Source: Macrocystis pyrifera (lineage: Eukaryota > Sar > Phaeophyceae > Laminariales > Laminariaceae). From it: a stretch of DNA of 64,000 nt. Positions within the stretch are counted from its first letter, which is position 1; each line of letters starts with the position of its first letter. The notes beneath the pieces were generated by a model that was given only the letters and a program-made list of their open reading frames with translations, had not been told where the DNA came from and searched no databases. Location: contig JASSKH010000028.1 of NCBI GenBank assembly GCA_031763025.1, forward strand, positions 8,571,359 to 8,635,358, read 5' to 3'. Made by a program: the position numbers and the translations under genes. This document shows positions 42,201 through 45,688 of this stretch, piece by piece.

Positions 42201-45000
42201 CATACCACTTACCTGGTACAAAGTAGGTACTGCTGTACTGCTGTCGTTGGGTATGTATGTACTGTACGTGCAGAGTAAAACAAGATATGACAAACTTTAT
42301 TGATAGTTAATATTAATAGTCAGTGCGAAGAGCCAAACAGCAGCAACAACAGCAACCACAAGAGCGCGTACCAGCTACCAGCGGGTAATGCTGGACCAGG
42401 TACACCTGATACTACTTTGCGCAAGAATTTCATACGCGGCTGTACCTGGTATACGCTGTAGGATTACCAGGCCATACACTGCGGCAGTACACAGGTCGGC
42501 ATAGACCACCCACTGGTGCCGTACACCATACCTCCTCCACCAGGAGGCAGGTGCACGTGCATCGGTACTGCCTTTGACTGCTGTGTACTGGCTCGTGCCT
42601 GACAGCAGCAGTACGAGTATATCCCACCTGTTTGCGCAGCTCAACCGATTGTTCCACTTGGCGTTCGAGTGCCTCCTGGACCATATTCACCCGCACGATC
42701 AGCTGCTCCTTTTCCCTCAACAGCTCCCGCCGCTCCGAGTCCACCCGCTTCAACTCGTCCGCCAGCCGGAACATGTTGGCCTCCGTCTCCTTCAGGCTCT
42801 TTTGCTGTGTCGGAAAGATGGTAGGTTTGGTGTCACAGCAGTGGTGTTACAGCAAGCCGTCTGCAGGTAAACCAAACCACCGTACAGCAGTACGACGAGC
42901 TACTACATACCTGCAGTTAGTTCGTATGGTTTGTGGAGATTCTCGCGGTATTATACTGCTACGTACGAGTACGAACTGCTGTACCAGTATGTATTCTATC
43001 ATACAAAATGTGTCACCAGCTCAGAGGGGAATGCAAGTCTACTGCTAGCTCCACTATAATAACAAATTCCGCTTATGATACGTACCGCCGTACAACCAGC
43101 TGGGTTTGTTGATTAAATGCTGCTGTTTGCTCTGTATGTAGTCTCTATCAGCGACACAGCAGCGCACAGATCCAGGACAGACGGTGTTTGTTTCGTCAAA
43201 CACCATACCGTTACTGCCGTACGCGAGTCATTCCTCGTTCAAGCCTACAACAGTAGCAGCACAACAAGACGTTTTTTATGAAGGGCAAGGCGGTTGTTTC
43301 CAGCTGGCTGTTTCCAACGGGCGTTTTGGTGTACCATAGTGGGCAGTTGTGTTGTAGTCGTACATGCAATCCCACGAGGTGACGGTGGGGTGGGAATCGC
43401 TCTGAATTTCATCGTAGGACACAAGAAAAGGAACGAGAAGCTTTGGAGTAGAAAGCTTTCGATACTGCTGTGGCTACGCGCCTGAGCCAACGCGCTCGCC
43501 ACCCGGTCGCAAAAACGCAAGTGCATCCTCTCTACCCTGCGGGTAGCCTCGGTCGACGCGAAGGTAAACAAGCGAGTCATGCGTGCAGTACATATTTTAC
43601 AGCAGTGTACCGCACAGCAGTAGTACGCAACATGTGACGGCAATCAGAGACAAGCAAACCCTGTCCCTTTCATCGTGACGGCATGCACGAAGACAAGCAC
43701 GCAGACCCGCACGCACGTTCTTCTCCAGCTCCTCATCCTTCTCCATGACCACTTCCACGAGCTCAGCCCCATTGGTACCTCCCGCCAAAAACGTTAGTTT
43801 TTCCTCTAGATGCTGGATCTGTAGTTTCAGCTCAAACACCACCGATTCCGACATGGCTCCACTGTGCTTCTGTTGCTCCCCAGGGCCAGCAAGATAAGAC
43901 CAGATGCGCGCTCGCTGCACCGCGAGAGTGGAGCCTTTCCCAAGCCAATCCCAACGGCCGGGGCGAAATTGACCAATTCAGCATAGAGAAAACGCCTTCG
44001 GGAGTTTCGGAACACCAGATTTTTCAGAAAAACGAAATTGAAAAATAATAAAATAATCTCGTGTCTGGTGCCCAAAAGCAAAAACCAAGAAATCAAAATA
44101 CCACGCACAAAGGACTCGGATTACTAAAACGTGACATCAGCGTCGCGGAGGACGTATCTTTGGAACCTGCTGCTGCAATGCACGCGCACATAAGGCAGTA
44201 AGTATACTGCGACACCTTGTAGGTGCCAGGCATGTTTTCAGTACCATATTTTAACGTCGAGAACAATGCTCATATTATGATATGTGATAATAAGATACTA
44301 AAACTGTATGCACCTGCTGTGTGACGATGAGTTTTTTTCGTTTCCAGTTAAAAATCATTCGTTCATCTGTCATTTGGTTCGTTCGTTGTTCGTATTTCCG
44401 TCGCACGTCTACTCTATTCGTCCTGGAATACGATCTCTCCTGAGGGGAACGAACGCCAGCGGAAGCGTGAGAAGACGCTGCTGATGTTCCTGCTGGTGCG
44501 GCTGCTGCTGGACAAAACAACAGCATTTTTTCTTTTTTCCAAAGGTCGGCAAGCCGTGGTCAGACCAGGCGGGGACAACGGCTTCCTCATCCCTATGGAA
44601 AAAGCCCTCCGAATCGTCCACGCTGTGACCGGTTGGGTGTCCCGTCGGCAATTTATTTTCAAAAATCACGAAAACCTATTGTCAACTATACCTGGCATTA
44701 TGGCTTATGATAGTCCCACAAGAACCGGACCCTTGGACCAGCGGTAGCCTACTGCTGCTGCTCCCCCCTCTCTGCCTTCAAGATATTCAAGATTTTATAC
44801 CGGATACATAATAGAGGCCGGCAAGTAACGTTGCATCAAGAAACGAAATTTTGTCGTACTTTAGTTTTTGGGGCACCTGTCGAGCGGCTTTTATACTCGT
44901 CGTGGTAGTCGAACGCAGAGGCACACCAAAGCCAAAACCAAAAAAAAAAAACCCTCACCGGCTCGTTGTTCTGCAGCCACGACGCCATCGTTGCGCTCAT
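5361..45000 (-). CDS. Long coiled-coil gene with CM1-like N-terminal motif (multi-exon span)
   Basis: This is the span of a - strand gene assembled from eleven short exons, listed separately, which give about 350 residues rich in Glu, Lys, Arg, Gln and Leu heptads, as in a coiled coil. Near the N-terminus the run VVFELKLQIQHLEEKL matches the pattern of the Cnn_1N/CM1 motif (Phe, LKL, Ile, LEE, Leu). In centrosomin, CDK5RAP2 and Mto1 families this motif binds the gamma-tubulin complex, so a role in microtubule organisation is inferred, not shown. Exon phases agree at every join tested from 20.6 kb to 5.4 kb (0/0, 1/1, 2/2, 0/0, 0/0). The 17.8-kb gap between the 42.6-kb and 24.8-kb exons probably hides further exons. 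No stop codon was found, so the 3' end lies left of 5361 or outside the window. Myosin-tail-like or other coiled-coil identities remain possible. Confidence 0.7.
5698..5816 (+). mobile_element. Family A MITE with TA-CCTGG-TA insertion
   Basis: Relative to other copies it carries 7 extra bases, making TACCTGGTA at 5757-5765 between AAATATA and GGTTTTT. Otherwise full length. Confidence 0.9.
5905..6000. repeat. Family D hairpin
   Basis: CCGCAGTTACGTTGCGGGAA / GACACGGGACTGCAG around a centre AAATTACAAGTAGTTTGTCC. Short palindromic element, probably a MITE. Confidence 0.7.
6001..7917. other. Intron stretch, low complexity
   Basis: TA repeats (6360-6460, 6880-6906), A-rich tracts and G/T-rich DNA. 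The 275-codon + frame from 6134 is Lys-rich through A tracts and a TA repeat, so it is not taken as a gene. Confidence 0.5.
7918..8018. repeat. Family D hairpin
   Basis: ACCGCAGTCCCGTTTCGAGG ... CAAACGGGACTGCGGTCTC, ending AAAAGGGTTAA. The best-preserved pair of arms in the family. Confidence 0.8.
8111..8251 (-). CDS. Exon of coiled-coil gene (47 codons)
   Basis: The acceptor is ATCATCGCAG and the donor TTG|GTGAGA, phase 0 on both sides. The product is strongly helical: ERSSLEAELGKLRRRSEERA and ARDHARVKTELEL. There is no Pro or Gly beyond one Gly, and clear Leu heptads. The complementary strand is open too, but only because the exon is GC-rich. Confidence 0.85.
8252..9184. other. Intron stretch before the exon at 8251
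   Basis: GGC/GGT-rich trinucleotide tracts (8290-8335, 8540-8610), several A runs and an AAAC repeat at 8980-9012. Overlapping frames here are Pro- or Phe-rich products of these tracts. Confidence 0.5.
9185..9293 (+). mobile_element. Family A MITE
   Basis: Full length, ends TATTACGGGGG / CCCCCGTAATA; sits 14 bases before a family B copy. Confidence 0.9.
9308..9476 (-). mobile_element. Family B element, inverted copy
   Basis: Left CTCTATAGTGCCGG, right ACCGGCACTATAGAGGGACC: a perfect pair of inverted ends about 14 bases long. It is about 30 bases shorter than other copies and begins 14 bases after a family A copy. Confidence 0.75.
9732..10040 (+). mobile_element. Family C repeat copy
   Basis: From GGCGCCCACGAGGCGCATGC through CATTGCTGTCTC and GTAGGATGCAGCTCACCC to GCAATGAAAGATATCGAG. 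No terminal inverted repeats or coding domain recognised. Confidence 0.75.
10296..10530 (-). mobile_element. Family B element, inverted copy
   Basis: Starts GTAGTGGTCTCTATTTTGTG and keeps the internal blocks GTGTGCGGAGTAATTACTGC and GGCGCACATGAAACCGTC. The right end is extended by an extra CGGCAATCAATCGGCACTA module. Confidence 0.7.
10651..10759 (-). mobile_element. Family A MITE
   Basis: Full length, inverted; right end shortened to CTCCCGTAATA. Confidence 0.9.
10900..11010 (+). mobile_element. Family A MITE
   Basis: Full length; lies only 140 bases from the copy at 10651 and in the opposite orientation, so the two could pair as a long hairpin in RNA. Confidence 0.9.
11022..11340 (+). repeat. 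Tandem repeat, about 110-bp unit, three copies
   Basis: Each unit has GTTTCA.CAAGTCTTTC, a CTCACAGCTG-like part, a homopolymer (G or T), TACCTGATAAGG and a TACATTGGTA. Units differ mainly in the homopolymer, which is G in the first and T in the others. Confidence 0.7.
11385..11502 (+). mobile_element. Family A MITE, decayed
   Basis: GGTTTTTGTGTATGTGATGG and GGTCCTGATCACTG are recognisable, with end CCCCCCCGCAACA. The left arm is lost beyond the AAGACCAAACATGC part. Confidence 0.5.
11808..11900 (+). repeat. Dispersed repeat F, copy 2
   Basis: GTGTGTGCTCTTCACATTAA ACCGTCC, then CCCGTCGACATCCAGCACAC. Confidence 0.55.
12284..12350 (+). repeat. CAG/CAA repeat near an exon
   Basis: GCAGCAGCAACAACAACAAC and onward. 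In gene sense it is CTG/TTG-rich intron sequence beginning about 80 bases after the donor at 12428. Confidence 0.85.
12428..12491 (-). CDS. Exon of coiled-coil gene (21 codons)
   Basis: The acceptor is GGCCTGCAG and the donor ACG|GTGAGG. It encodes EMKRDLQKHLSDSQKAQEAL plus T, helical and charged. The single leading base completes the Arg codon begun by the exon at 15165, so the phase-2 join is exact. It leaves in phase 0. Confidence 0.8.
12822..12992 (+). mobile_element. Family C repeat, 3' part
   Basis: Begins at GCAGCTCACTCCCTTCACGC and runs to GCATGAAAATGAGTACACCC. The head is missing. Confidence 0.7.
14242..14356 (+). mobile_element. Family A MITE with TA-TCAA-TA insertion
   Basis: Six extra bases at 14276-14281 turn AAATATTGTC into AAATATCAATATTGTC. 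Followed directly by a family D hairpin. Confidence 0.85.
14357..14445. repeat. Family D hairpin
   Basis: TCCCGTTTCTGGGGACAAAA ... GGGACTGCAGTAGTCCCAAA, joined to a family A right end. Confidence 0.7.
14668..15127 (-). mobile_element. Family A MITE split by a SINE
   Basis: The left 17 bases (14668-14684, TATTACGGGGGTCCATA) and the remaining element (about 15029-15127, TAGTTAATAGGACC onward) are separated by a 344-bp SINE. Joined end to end they restore the family sequence. Confidence 0.9.
14685..15028 (+). mobile_element. tRNA-derived SINE, complete copy
   Basis: The head is tRNA-like: box A TGGCTTGGTAGG at 14698-14709 and box B GAGTTCGAGTCTC at 14741-14753, with normal spacing. A unique body (CGATGAAAATCGACGAGCAG, then ACGGCTTGTCCAGAAGATCG) and an A-rich tail AATAAATAAATAAAAAATAA follow. 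It sits inside a family A MITE; the duplication at the insertion is at most a few bases. SINEs move with the enzymes of a partner LINE, which is not in this window. Confidence 0.85.
15165..15246 (-). CDS. Exon of coiled-coil gene (26 codons)
   Basis: The acceptor is GTACTGCAG and the donor TTCAG|GTGTGA. It encodes LEQTVAIKTDDVASMEQRKK then DAASRF, entering in phase 1 and leaving in phase 2. Both phases match the neighbouring exons at 17630 and 12491. A family A element lies 38 bases past the donor in the sense direction. Confidence 0.8.
15462..15530 (+). repeat. Dispersed repeat G, partial copy
   Basis: GGTTGCTTGCCTTGGTCATTTG, then ACCACGCATCCCTTTCGAA. The CGTTCCTACTCCTAATAG half is missing. 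In gene sense it lies about 220 bases before the acceptor of the exon at 15246. Confidence 0.5.
15678..15786 (-). mobile_element. Family A MITE
   Basis: Full length, inverted, right end GTAATG instead of GTAATA. Confidence 0.9.
16050..16262 (-). mobile_element. Family C repeat, inverted
   Basis: GTAGTACTCATCGCCATCTA to GCTGCATCCTACCAAGAACC in reverse orientation. Joined to a C/A-rich CCCACCCACC tract. Confidence 0.7.
16360..16516. repeat. GACCC/GGGTC minisatellite block, copy 2
   Basis: A shorter, diverged block with both GGGTCGGGTCGGG and GACCCGTGACC runs, spacer TTTCGAAAACC, ending ACGAAGAGCCCTGA as in the other copies. Confidence 0.8.
17112..17557 (+). mobile_element. Family C repeat, longest copy with partial duplication
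   Basis: Starts AAGGCACCCACGAGGCAG and reaches CATGCATGAGATCGAGTG. The last 100 or so bases (AATGTCTGCCTGG to GCCATGCATGACATCGAG) then repeat after a 14-base C run. Confidence 0.8.
17558..17603. repeat. 46-base C run at the end of a family C copy
   Basis: The C tract follows the family C end CATCGAGTACACCTCCT and stops 27 bases before the donor of the exon at 17630-17759 (sense strand: G run in the intron just after the donor). Confidence 0.95.
17630..17759 (-). CDS. Exon of coiled-coil gene (43 codons)
   Basis: The acceptor is TCGAAAAG and the donor AAGG|GTGAGG. It encodes a coiled coil including MATEVASLRNSLASARDENS and HQRVVETQRKKIVELEAVKK. It enters in phase 0 and leaves in phase 1, matched by the 2-base start of the exon at 15246. 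In the sense direction a 46-base G run begins only 27 bases past the donor, an odd setting for a splice site. Confidence 0.8.
18519..18629 (+). mobile_element. Family A MITE
   Basis: Left end TATTTCGGGGGG is changed; right end intact. A TACCTGGTA motif lies 17 bases to the left. Confidence 0.85.
18660..18850 (+). mobile_element. Family B element
   Basis: TAATGATACCTCTACAGTAC to GGCACTATACGTAGGGGGGT. Ends are diverged, but the block CATATGCGCCAGCC and the CCGTGCCGAGCGATTCCAC block are clear. It begins about 30 bases after a family A copy. Confidence 0.65.
19655..19737. repeat. Family D hairpin, shortened
   Basis: AGAACTGCGGTCCAGTCCCG ... CTCTTAAGGGTTAA; the central TTTGAGTGGTTT part is deleted. 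Confidence 0.6.
19856..19964 (-). mobile_element. Family A MITE in tandem-repeat cluster
   Basis: First of four copies inserted in the GTTGGCTGACTGTAGG minisatellite at 19750-20400. Confidence 0.9.
20030..20138 (-). mobile_element. Family A MITE in tandem-repeat cluster
   Basis: Second of the cluster, same orientation as the first, 65 bases away. Confidence 0.9.
20226..20326 (+). mobile_element. Family A MITE, left arm deleted
   Basis: Starts at CTATGGCCCCCTGTACTACC: the outer left arm is rearranged, so only the inner part and right end (CCCCCGCAATA) match. Confidence 0.8.
20436..20545 (-). mobile_element. Family A MITE in tandem-repeat cluster
   Basis: Fourth of the cluster; left end has an extra T (TATTTACGGGGG). 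It lies 55 bases beyond the donor end of the exon at 20600-20656. Confidence 0.9.
20600..20656 (-). CDS. Exon of coiled-coil gene (19 codons)
   Basis: The exon encodes VFEGKEELVTTREDARKTQ between acceptor AAACTGAAG and the strong donor CAG|GTAAGA. It is phase 0 on both sides and joins in frame to the exon at 17759. The KEELVTTREDARK stretch resembles the DIVTKTEELAAVRSRKK segment of the last exon, as expected for one repeating coiled coil. Confidence 0.7.
20778..20880 (+). repeat. Dispersed repeat G
   Basis: TTGTTGCTTGCCTTAGTCAT, ACCACGCATCCCTTTCGAGA, then CGTTCCTACTCCTAATAGAG; flanked by G runs on both sides. Confidence 0.65.
20880..20910. repeat. 31-base G run at the end of a repeat G copy
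   Basis: A pure G tract directly following CACCTCCAAGGTC of the dispersed repeat G. G runs also adjoin other copies of this repeat (27788-27800, 27946-27962). Confidence 0.9.
21260..21371 (+). mobile_element. Family A MITE
   Basis: Full length; right end altered to CCCCTACGTAAATA. Confidence 0.85.
21695..22024 (-). mobile_element. tRNA-derived SINE, inverted copy
   Basis: Reverse complement of the 14685 copy from the T-rich end (TTAATCATCATTTTTACTTT) to the head (GGGGACGCCGG at 22014-22024). Box B is present as GAGGTCTCGAACCC. Diverged by scattered substitutions. Confidence 0.85.
22066..22208 (+). repeat. Tandem repeat, two units of about 70 bp
   Basis: TAAGGATGGTTTGGGTATCA and TAAGGATCGTTTGGGCATTA start the two units; both contain GGAGCACCCGAA/GAACACCCAAAA and end near a CCGGA. 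Confidence 0.6.
22531..22577 (+). repeat. Pentamer repeat GTCCA
   Basis: AGTCCAGTCCAGTCCATTCC and following units, about nine with two variants. Confidence 0.85.
22667..22775 (-). mobile_element. Family A MITE
   Basis: Full length; left end TATCACGGGGGG. Inserted beside a GTCCA pentamer repeat. Confidence 0.9.
23133..23299 (+). mobile_element. Family A MITE with duplicated core
   Basis: The inner 57 or so bases (AATATTGTT ... GTAGGT) occur twice in tandem with differences, giving a 167-bp element. Both ends remain recognisable (TATTGCGGG, ACCGTAATA). Confidence 0.85.
24023..24141 (+). mobile_element. Family A MITE with TA-CTG-TA insertion
   Basis: CCATAGTAAA of the family reads CCATACTGTAGTGAA here: five extra bases at 24041-24045. 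The ends are diverged (TAGTTACGGAC, CGCCCGTAATA). Confidence 0.8.
24806..24844 (-). CDS. Candidate small exon of coiled-coil gene
   Basis: Acceptor GGAGGTGCAG and donor CAG|GTGAGA bound 13 codons (RVVSRLRSGKLRQ), phase 0 at both ends. This would fit between the 42.6-kb and 20.6-kb exons. A second reading (SFSIEEWEAPP, leaving in phase 1) uses the same donor. The exon is short, so chance cannot be excluded. Confidence 0.4.
24935..25022. repeat. Family D hairpin
   Basis: TTGACCCCTTTCAACACTGC ... AAGTAATTTGTCCCGGGGTC; right arm diverged. Confidence 0.6.
25083..25191 (-). mobile_element. Family A MITE
   Basis: Full length, right end CTCCCGTAGTA. Starts about 55 bases after a family D hairpin. 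Confidence 0.9.
25826..25934 (-). mobile_element. Family A MITE inside repeat E
   Basis: Full length, followed by an AT repeat. It lies between two parts of repeat E that are contiguous near 28.85-29.16 kb, so it probably inserted after that repeat spread. Confidence 0.85.
26183..26276. repeat. Family D hairpin
   Basis: CCGTTTTGGGGACAAACCAC ... CTCCCCAAAACGGGACCGG; near-perfect inner arms. Confidence 0.75.
26355..26796 (-). mobile_element. Family C repeat, inverted, carrying a family A MITE
   Basis: GCATGCCCGCAGTCGTACGA on the left to CTCGTGGGTGCCTTACC on the right with the MITE at 26648-26765 inside. Confidence 0.8.
26648..26765 (-). mobile_element. Family A MITE with TA-CCAGG-TA insertion, inside a family C copy
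   Basis: AGTAAATAGGAC of the family reads AGTAAATACCAGGTAGGAC (TACCAGGTA at 26670-26678). The flanks (ACAGAAACGGG on the left, AACTGCCTCGTGGGTGCC on the right) are family C sequence. Confidence 0.9.
27801..27915 (+). repeat. Dispersed repeat G
   Basis: TCCTGCTTGCCTTAGTCATT, then CGTTCCTACTCCTAATAGCG and CACCTCCAACAATCGGGTGC; a G run precedes it. Confidence 0.65.
28850..29160 (+). repeat. Repeat E, contiguous copy
   Basis: GGCAGATAACGCGCGTAGCT ... CACGTATGAT, then CATTGATCTCCGTGTCCCGC and TTTCGTCCTCGCCGAAAGCG. Stops break the frame that is open in the other copy. Confidence 0.5.
29292..29400 (+). mobile_element. Family A MITE
   Basis: Full length; right end CTCCGCAATA. Confidence 0.9.
29648..29732. 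repeat. Family H hairpin
   Basis: ACTCTGACCCGAAATATAGG ... TTATATTTTGGGTCAGAGTG; better arms than the 2245 copy. A stray family A end touches its right side. Confidence 0.8.
29805..29916 (-). mobile_element. Family A MITE
   Basis: Full length, right end CCCCCCCCCGTAGCA. An isolated family A end (GGCCCCCCGTAATA) lies at 29731-29745 next to a family H hairpin. Confidence 0.85.
30125..30285 (+). repeat. Tandem repeat, two to three units
   Basis: TTGACCCGTCAAGACCTCTT and TTGATCCGCCAAGACCTCTC begin units about 68 bases apart; a partial third starts CTTGACGGGTGTG. Confidence 0.65.
30957..31159. mobile_element. 203-bp element with 18-bp inverted ends
   Basis: AGGGCCCATCTTAACGGG at the left is the exact complement of CCCGTTAAGATGGGCCCT at the right. 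Inside, a block GAAGTCAAATTGAAAGA.CCGAAAGTCC occurs twice, and an extra end-like GATAAGATGGGCC lies at 31071. Looks like a MITE with an internal duplication. Confidence 0.75.
31980..32316 (-). mobile_element. Family C repeat, inverted, with TA-TTTCA-TA insertion
   Basis: GTACTCGATAGGAGAGATGT to GAGTGCCTTACC. GCATCCTACTAAG of the family reads GCATCCTATTTCATACTAAG (7 extra bases at 32183-32189). A G run lies at its outer edge. Confidence 0.8.
32822..32884. repeat. Family H-like hairpin, diverged
   Basis: GAGGACCGTTTAGACGATAA and GGAGCGGTCCTCG pair; followed by CGCTCAGAGTGGTG, the family end. Confidence 0.45.
32942..33050 (-). mobile_element. Family A MITE at the broken edge of a SINE
   Basis: Full length. 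Its right edge abuts SINE sequence (GCGGAAAGC) directly, while no SINE head is present on its left. Confidence 0.9.
33051..33390 (+). mobile_element. SINE body fragment broken by family A
   Basis: Matches the body and tail of the SINE (GCGGAAAGCCTGAGAGCG to GCTGGAAAGTGAAAGTGACG) without the tRNA-like head. It contains the MITE at 33085-33194 and a G run where the other copies have GGGGGGGAG. Confidence 0.85.
33085..33194 (-). mobile_element. Family A MITE inserted in a SINE
   Basis: SINE sequence continues on both sides (GTGAAGCTA left, ACATTCGATGAAAATCGGCG right), so the MITE inserted into an existing SINE. Confidence 0.9.
33782..33882. repeat. Family D hairpin
   Basis: GACTGCAGTCCCGTTTTGGG ... 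GAATCGGGACCGCGGTTCTG, ending AAAGGGTTAA. Confidence 0.75.
34252..34308. repeat. Family H-like hairpin, diverged
   Basis: GTCTCTTATATTTTGGGATA and CAAGAATATAAGGACCAG pair imperfectly. Confidence 0.4.
35588..35705 (+). repeat. Dispersed repeat G
   Basis: CATTCGTTGCTTGCCTTCTT, then CGTTCCTACTCCTAATAGAC and CTCCAACAATTGGGCTCTCA. Confidence 0.65.
35845..36012 (-). mobile_element. Family B element, degraded
   Basis: GTCTCCCCGTATAGTGCCGG, then CTTGTGATCGCTTGGCAAAT and a right part with GGACGGCGCGCACCGGCAC. It has an internal deletion relative to the 61108 copy. Confidence 0.55.
36180..36224. repeat. 45-base C run next to an A run
   Basis: A pure C tract followed 12 bases later by an A run of about 18 bases. 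On the sense (-) strand of the coiled-coil gene this is T run then G run. Confidence 0.95.
36836..36945. repeat. Hairpin related to family H
   Basis: CACTGGCCGGGAATACAACC and GGACTATATTCCCGGGCAGT pair around CCGTTTGATG...AAACG. Same architecture, different end sequence. Confidence 0.45.
38610..38718 (+). mobile_element. Family A MITE
   Basis: Full length, both ends intact; one of the least diverged copies. Confidence 0.9.
39455..39515. repeat. Family D hairpin, half copy
   Basis: TAATTTCAAGTAGCTTGTCC then GTGGGTGCAATTCTAG; only the right half is present. Confidence 0.5.
39901..40008 (-). mobile_element. Family A MITE
   Basis: The inner ACTAACAATATTTGG is replaced by ACTAAAAAAAATGG. Ends intact. 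Confidence 0.9.
40020..40412. repeat. Family D cluster with nested family A
   Basis: Four or five partial units of the hairpin in a row (CCCCAAAAACGGAAGTGCAG, GTTTGTCCAAAAAACGGGAC, GTAGTTTGTCTCCAAAACGG and others), one split by the MITE at 40118. Suggests local tandem growth before the MITE arrived. Confidence 0.7.
40118..40226 (-). mobile_element. Family A MITE inserted in family D cluster
   Basis: Splits a family D hairpin: GTTGTGGGGACAGAC lies to its left and AATTTGAGTGGTTTGTCC to its right. Confidence 0.9.
40853..40930 (+). repeat. Dispersed repeat F, copy 3
   Basis: TTTACATTCAACCGTCCTCT then GCCCGTCGACATCAGGCACA. Confidence 0.55.
41150..41490. repeat. GACCC minisatellite block, copy 3
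   Basis: Starts TTTTCGCGGGTCAGGTC and passes from GGGTC to GACCC orientation, with spacers GCGAGATTTTGAAA. It ends in degenerate units near 41490. Confidence 0.85.
41690..42065. repeat. GACCC minisatellite block, copy 4
   Basis: Includes GGGTCAGCAGAAAAGAACTC, the same lead-in found at position 1, and the same end GCGAAAAGCCCTG. It holds one more unit than copy 1 where they can be compared. Confidence 0.9.
42628..42804 (-). CDS. Exon 4 of coiled-coil gene
   Basis: The exon has 59 codons between acceptor CCGACACAG and donor CAG|GTGGGA, phase 0 at both ends. The product is a textbook coiled coil: FRLADELKRVDSERRELLRE and then VNMVQEALERQVEQ, with Leu/Val/Met at heptad positions and many Arg/Glu pairs. 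It is the longest exon of the gene and the best argument for real coding on this strand here. Confidence 0.8.
43482..43547 (-). CDS. Exon 3 of coiled-coil gene
   Basis: The exon has 22 codons (ATRRVERMHLRFCDRVASAL, then AQ), helical and basic, after an acceptor CGACCGAG. To stay in frame with the next exon it must end at CAG|GCGCGT, a GC rather than GT donor. A GT donor 4 bases further (GCGC|GTAGCC) would put the next exon out of phase. Confidence 0.55.
43717..43869 (-). CDS. CM1-like exon of coiled-coil gene
   Basis: The acceptor is AGCAACAG and the donor AAC|GTGCGT; the exon has 51 codons in phase 0. Residues 10-25 read VVFELKLQIQHLEEKL, followed by a Gly-rich turn (AGGTNGAE) and an acidic helix (VVMEKDEELEKN). 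This is the order of the CM1/Cnn_1N motif: a conserved Phe, then LKL-x-I-xx-LEE-x-L, then a Glu/Lys-rich helix. An internal Met (43854-43852) could serve as the start if exon 1 does not belong here. Confidence 0.7.
44959..45000 (-). CDS. Exon 1 (start codon) of coiled-coil gene
   Basis: The exon starts with ATG at 45000-44998 and encodes MSATMASWLQNNEP, then reaches a good donor (CCG|GTGAGG) in phase 0. The acceptor before the CM1-like exon at 43869 is also phase 0, so the join keeps frame. The link to the downstream exons is inferred; a separate short gene is possible. An alternative second exon beginning at about 44686 (after acceptor CAATAG) would also be in phase, but I found no convincing donor for it. 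Confidence 0.45.
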
Positions 45001-45360
45001 CCTCCGATCGGTCCTCCCAGCGCGAGGTATGGTCATTCATATATCTCCCGGCCGGAATATTCTACCTTACCCCTCGTGGTCGGACACATCTATCATCACC
45101 ATTGACGGCCATCAACACATCATCACACCCACCCACCCACGGCATCAGGGCGGGTTGGTTGGTATTTCGACGTTGCATCGTTCCTTCAAAAAAGAAATCC
45201 TACGTGTTGTGTGGTCCGAAATCTTAATCTTTGGGCATTTGACATCCCACCGGCATTTTTTGGCATCTCCGTTTGTTACCGGATCTCTCTCTCCTTTTTA
45301 TCTTCGCCCCTGTCTCGCATCCTGGCCCTGCGTCCCGCACTTCTTGCCGAGAGACACGAA

Positions 45361-45504
45361 GCGACAGTTCACGTCTGTCTGGCATTCACCCATGGTCCTT
45401 GGCAGGGCAAGCTACGTACCACTACTACTACTACTGCTGCTGTAGAGGCATCGACGCACGAGTCGCCAGCTTCTCTCTGGATGCAGACTGCCGGCATGGA
45501 GCGG
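45361..45504 (+). CDS. Two candidate exons of a + strand gene
   Basis: An open segment up to 45415 reads HEATVHVCLAFTHGPWQGKL and ends at CTAC|GTACCA in phase 1. An exon at 45446-45504 starts with two bases after GCTGCTGTAG, reads ASTHESPASLWMQTAGMER, and ends at CGG|GTGAGA in phase 0. The join is in frame. No domain is recognised. The start of the first segment is unclear; an ATG at 45030 opens another frame upstream. Confidence 0.4.
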
Positions 45505-45639
45505 GTGAGAGAAACGAGAAACGAGGATATTGATATACTGGTACTGCTGCTGCTGCTGCTGCTGACTGCTTCTGTCTGTTGTATACGTAGTACCTGCTAC
45601 ACACTACTCGTCTGTACAGCAGTATGATACAACATGCAG

Positions 45640-45688
45640 AGAAACGAGCTACGCAGCAGCGGCACGAGAGAAGCACCCCCACAAAACA
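45640..45688 (+). CDS. Candidate exon of the + strand gene
   Basis: After acceptor ACATGCAG the frame reads RNELRSSGTREAPPQN and reaches AACA|GTAGCA in phase 1. It enters in phase 0, matching the exon ending at 45504. The frame also stays open past the donor through a CTG repeat that would encode polyalanine, so an unspliced longer exon is possible. Confidence 0.35.
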
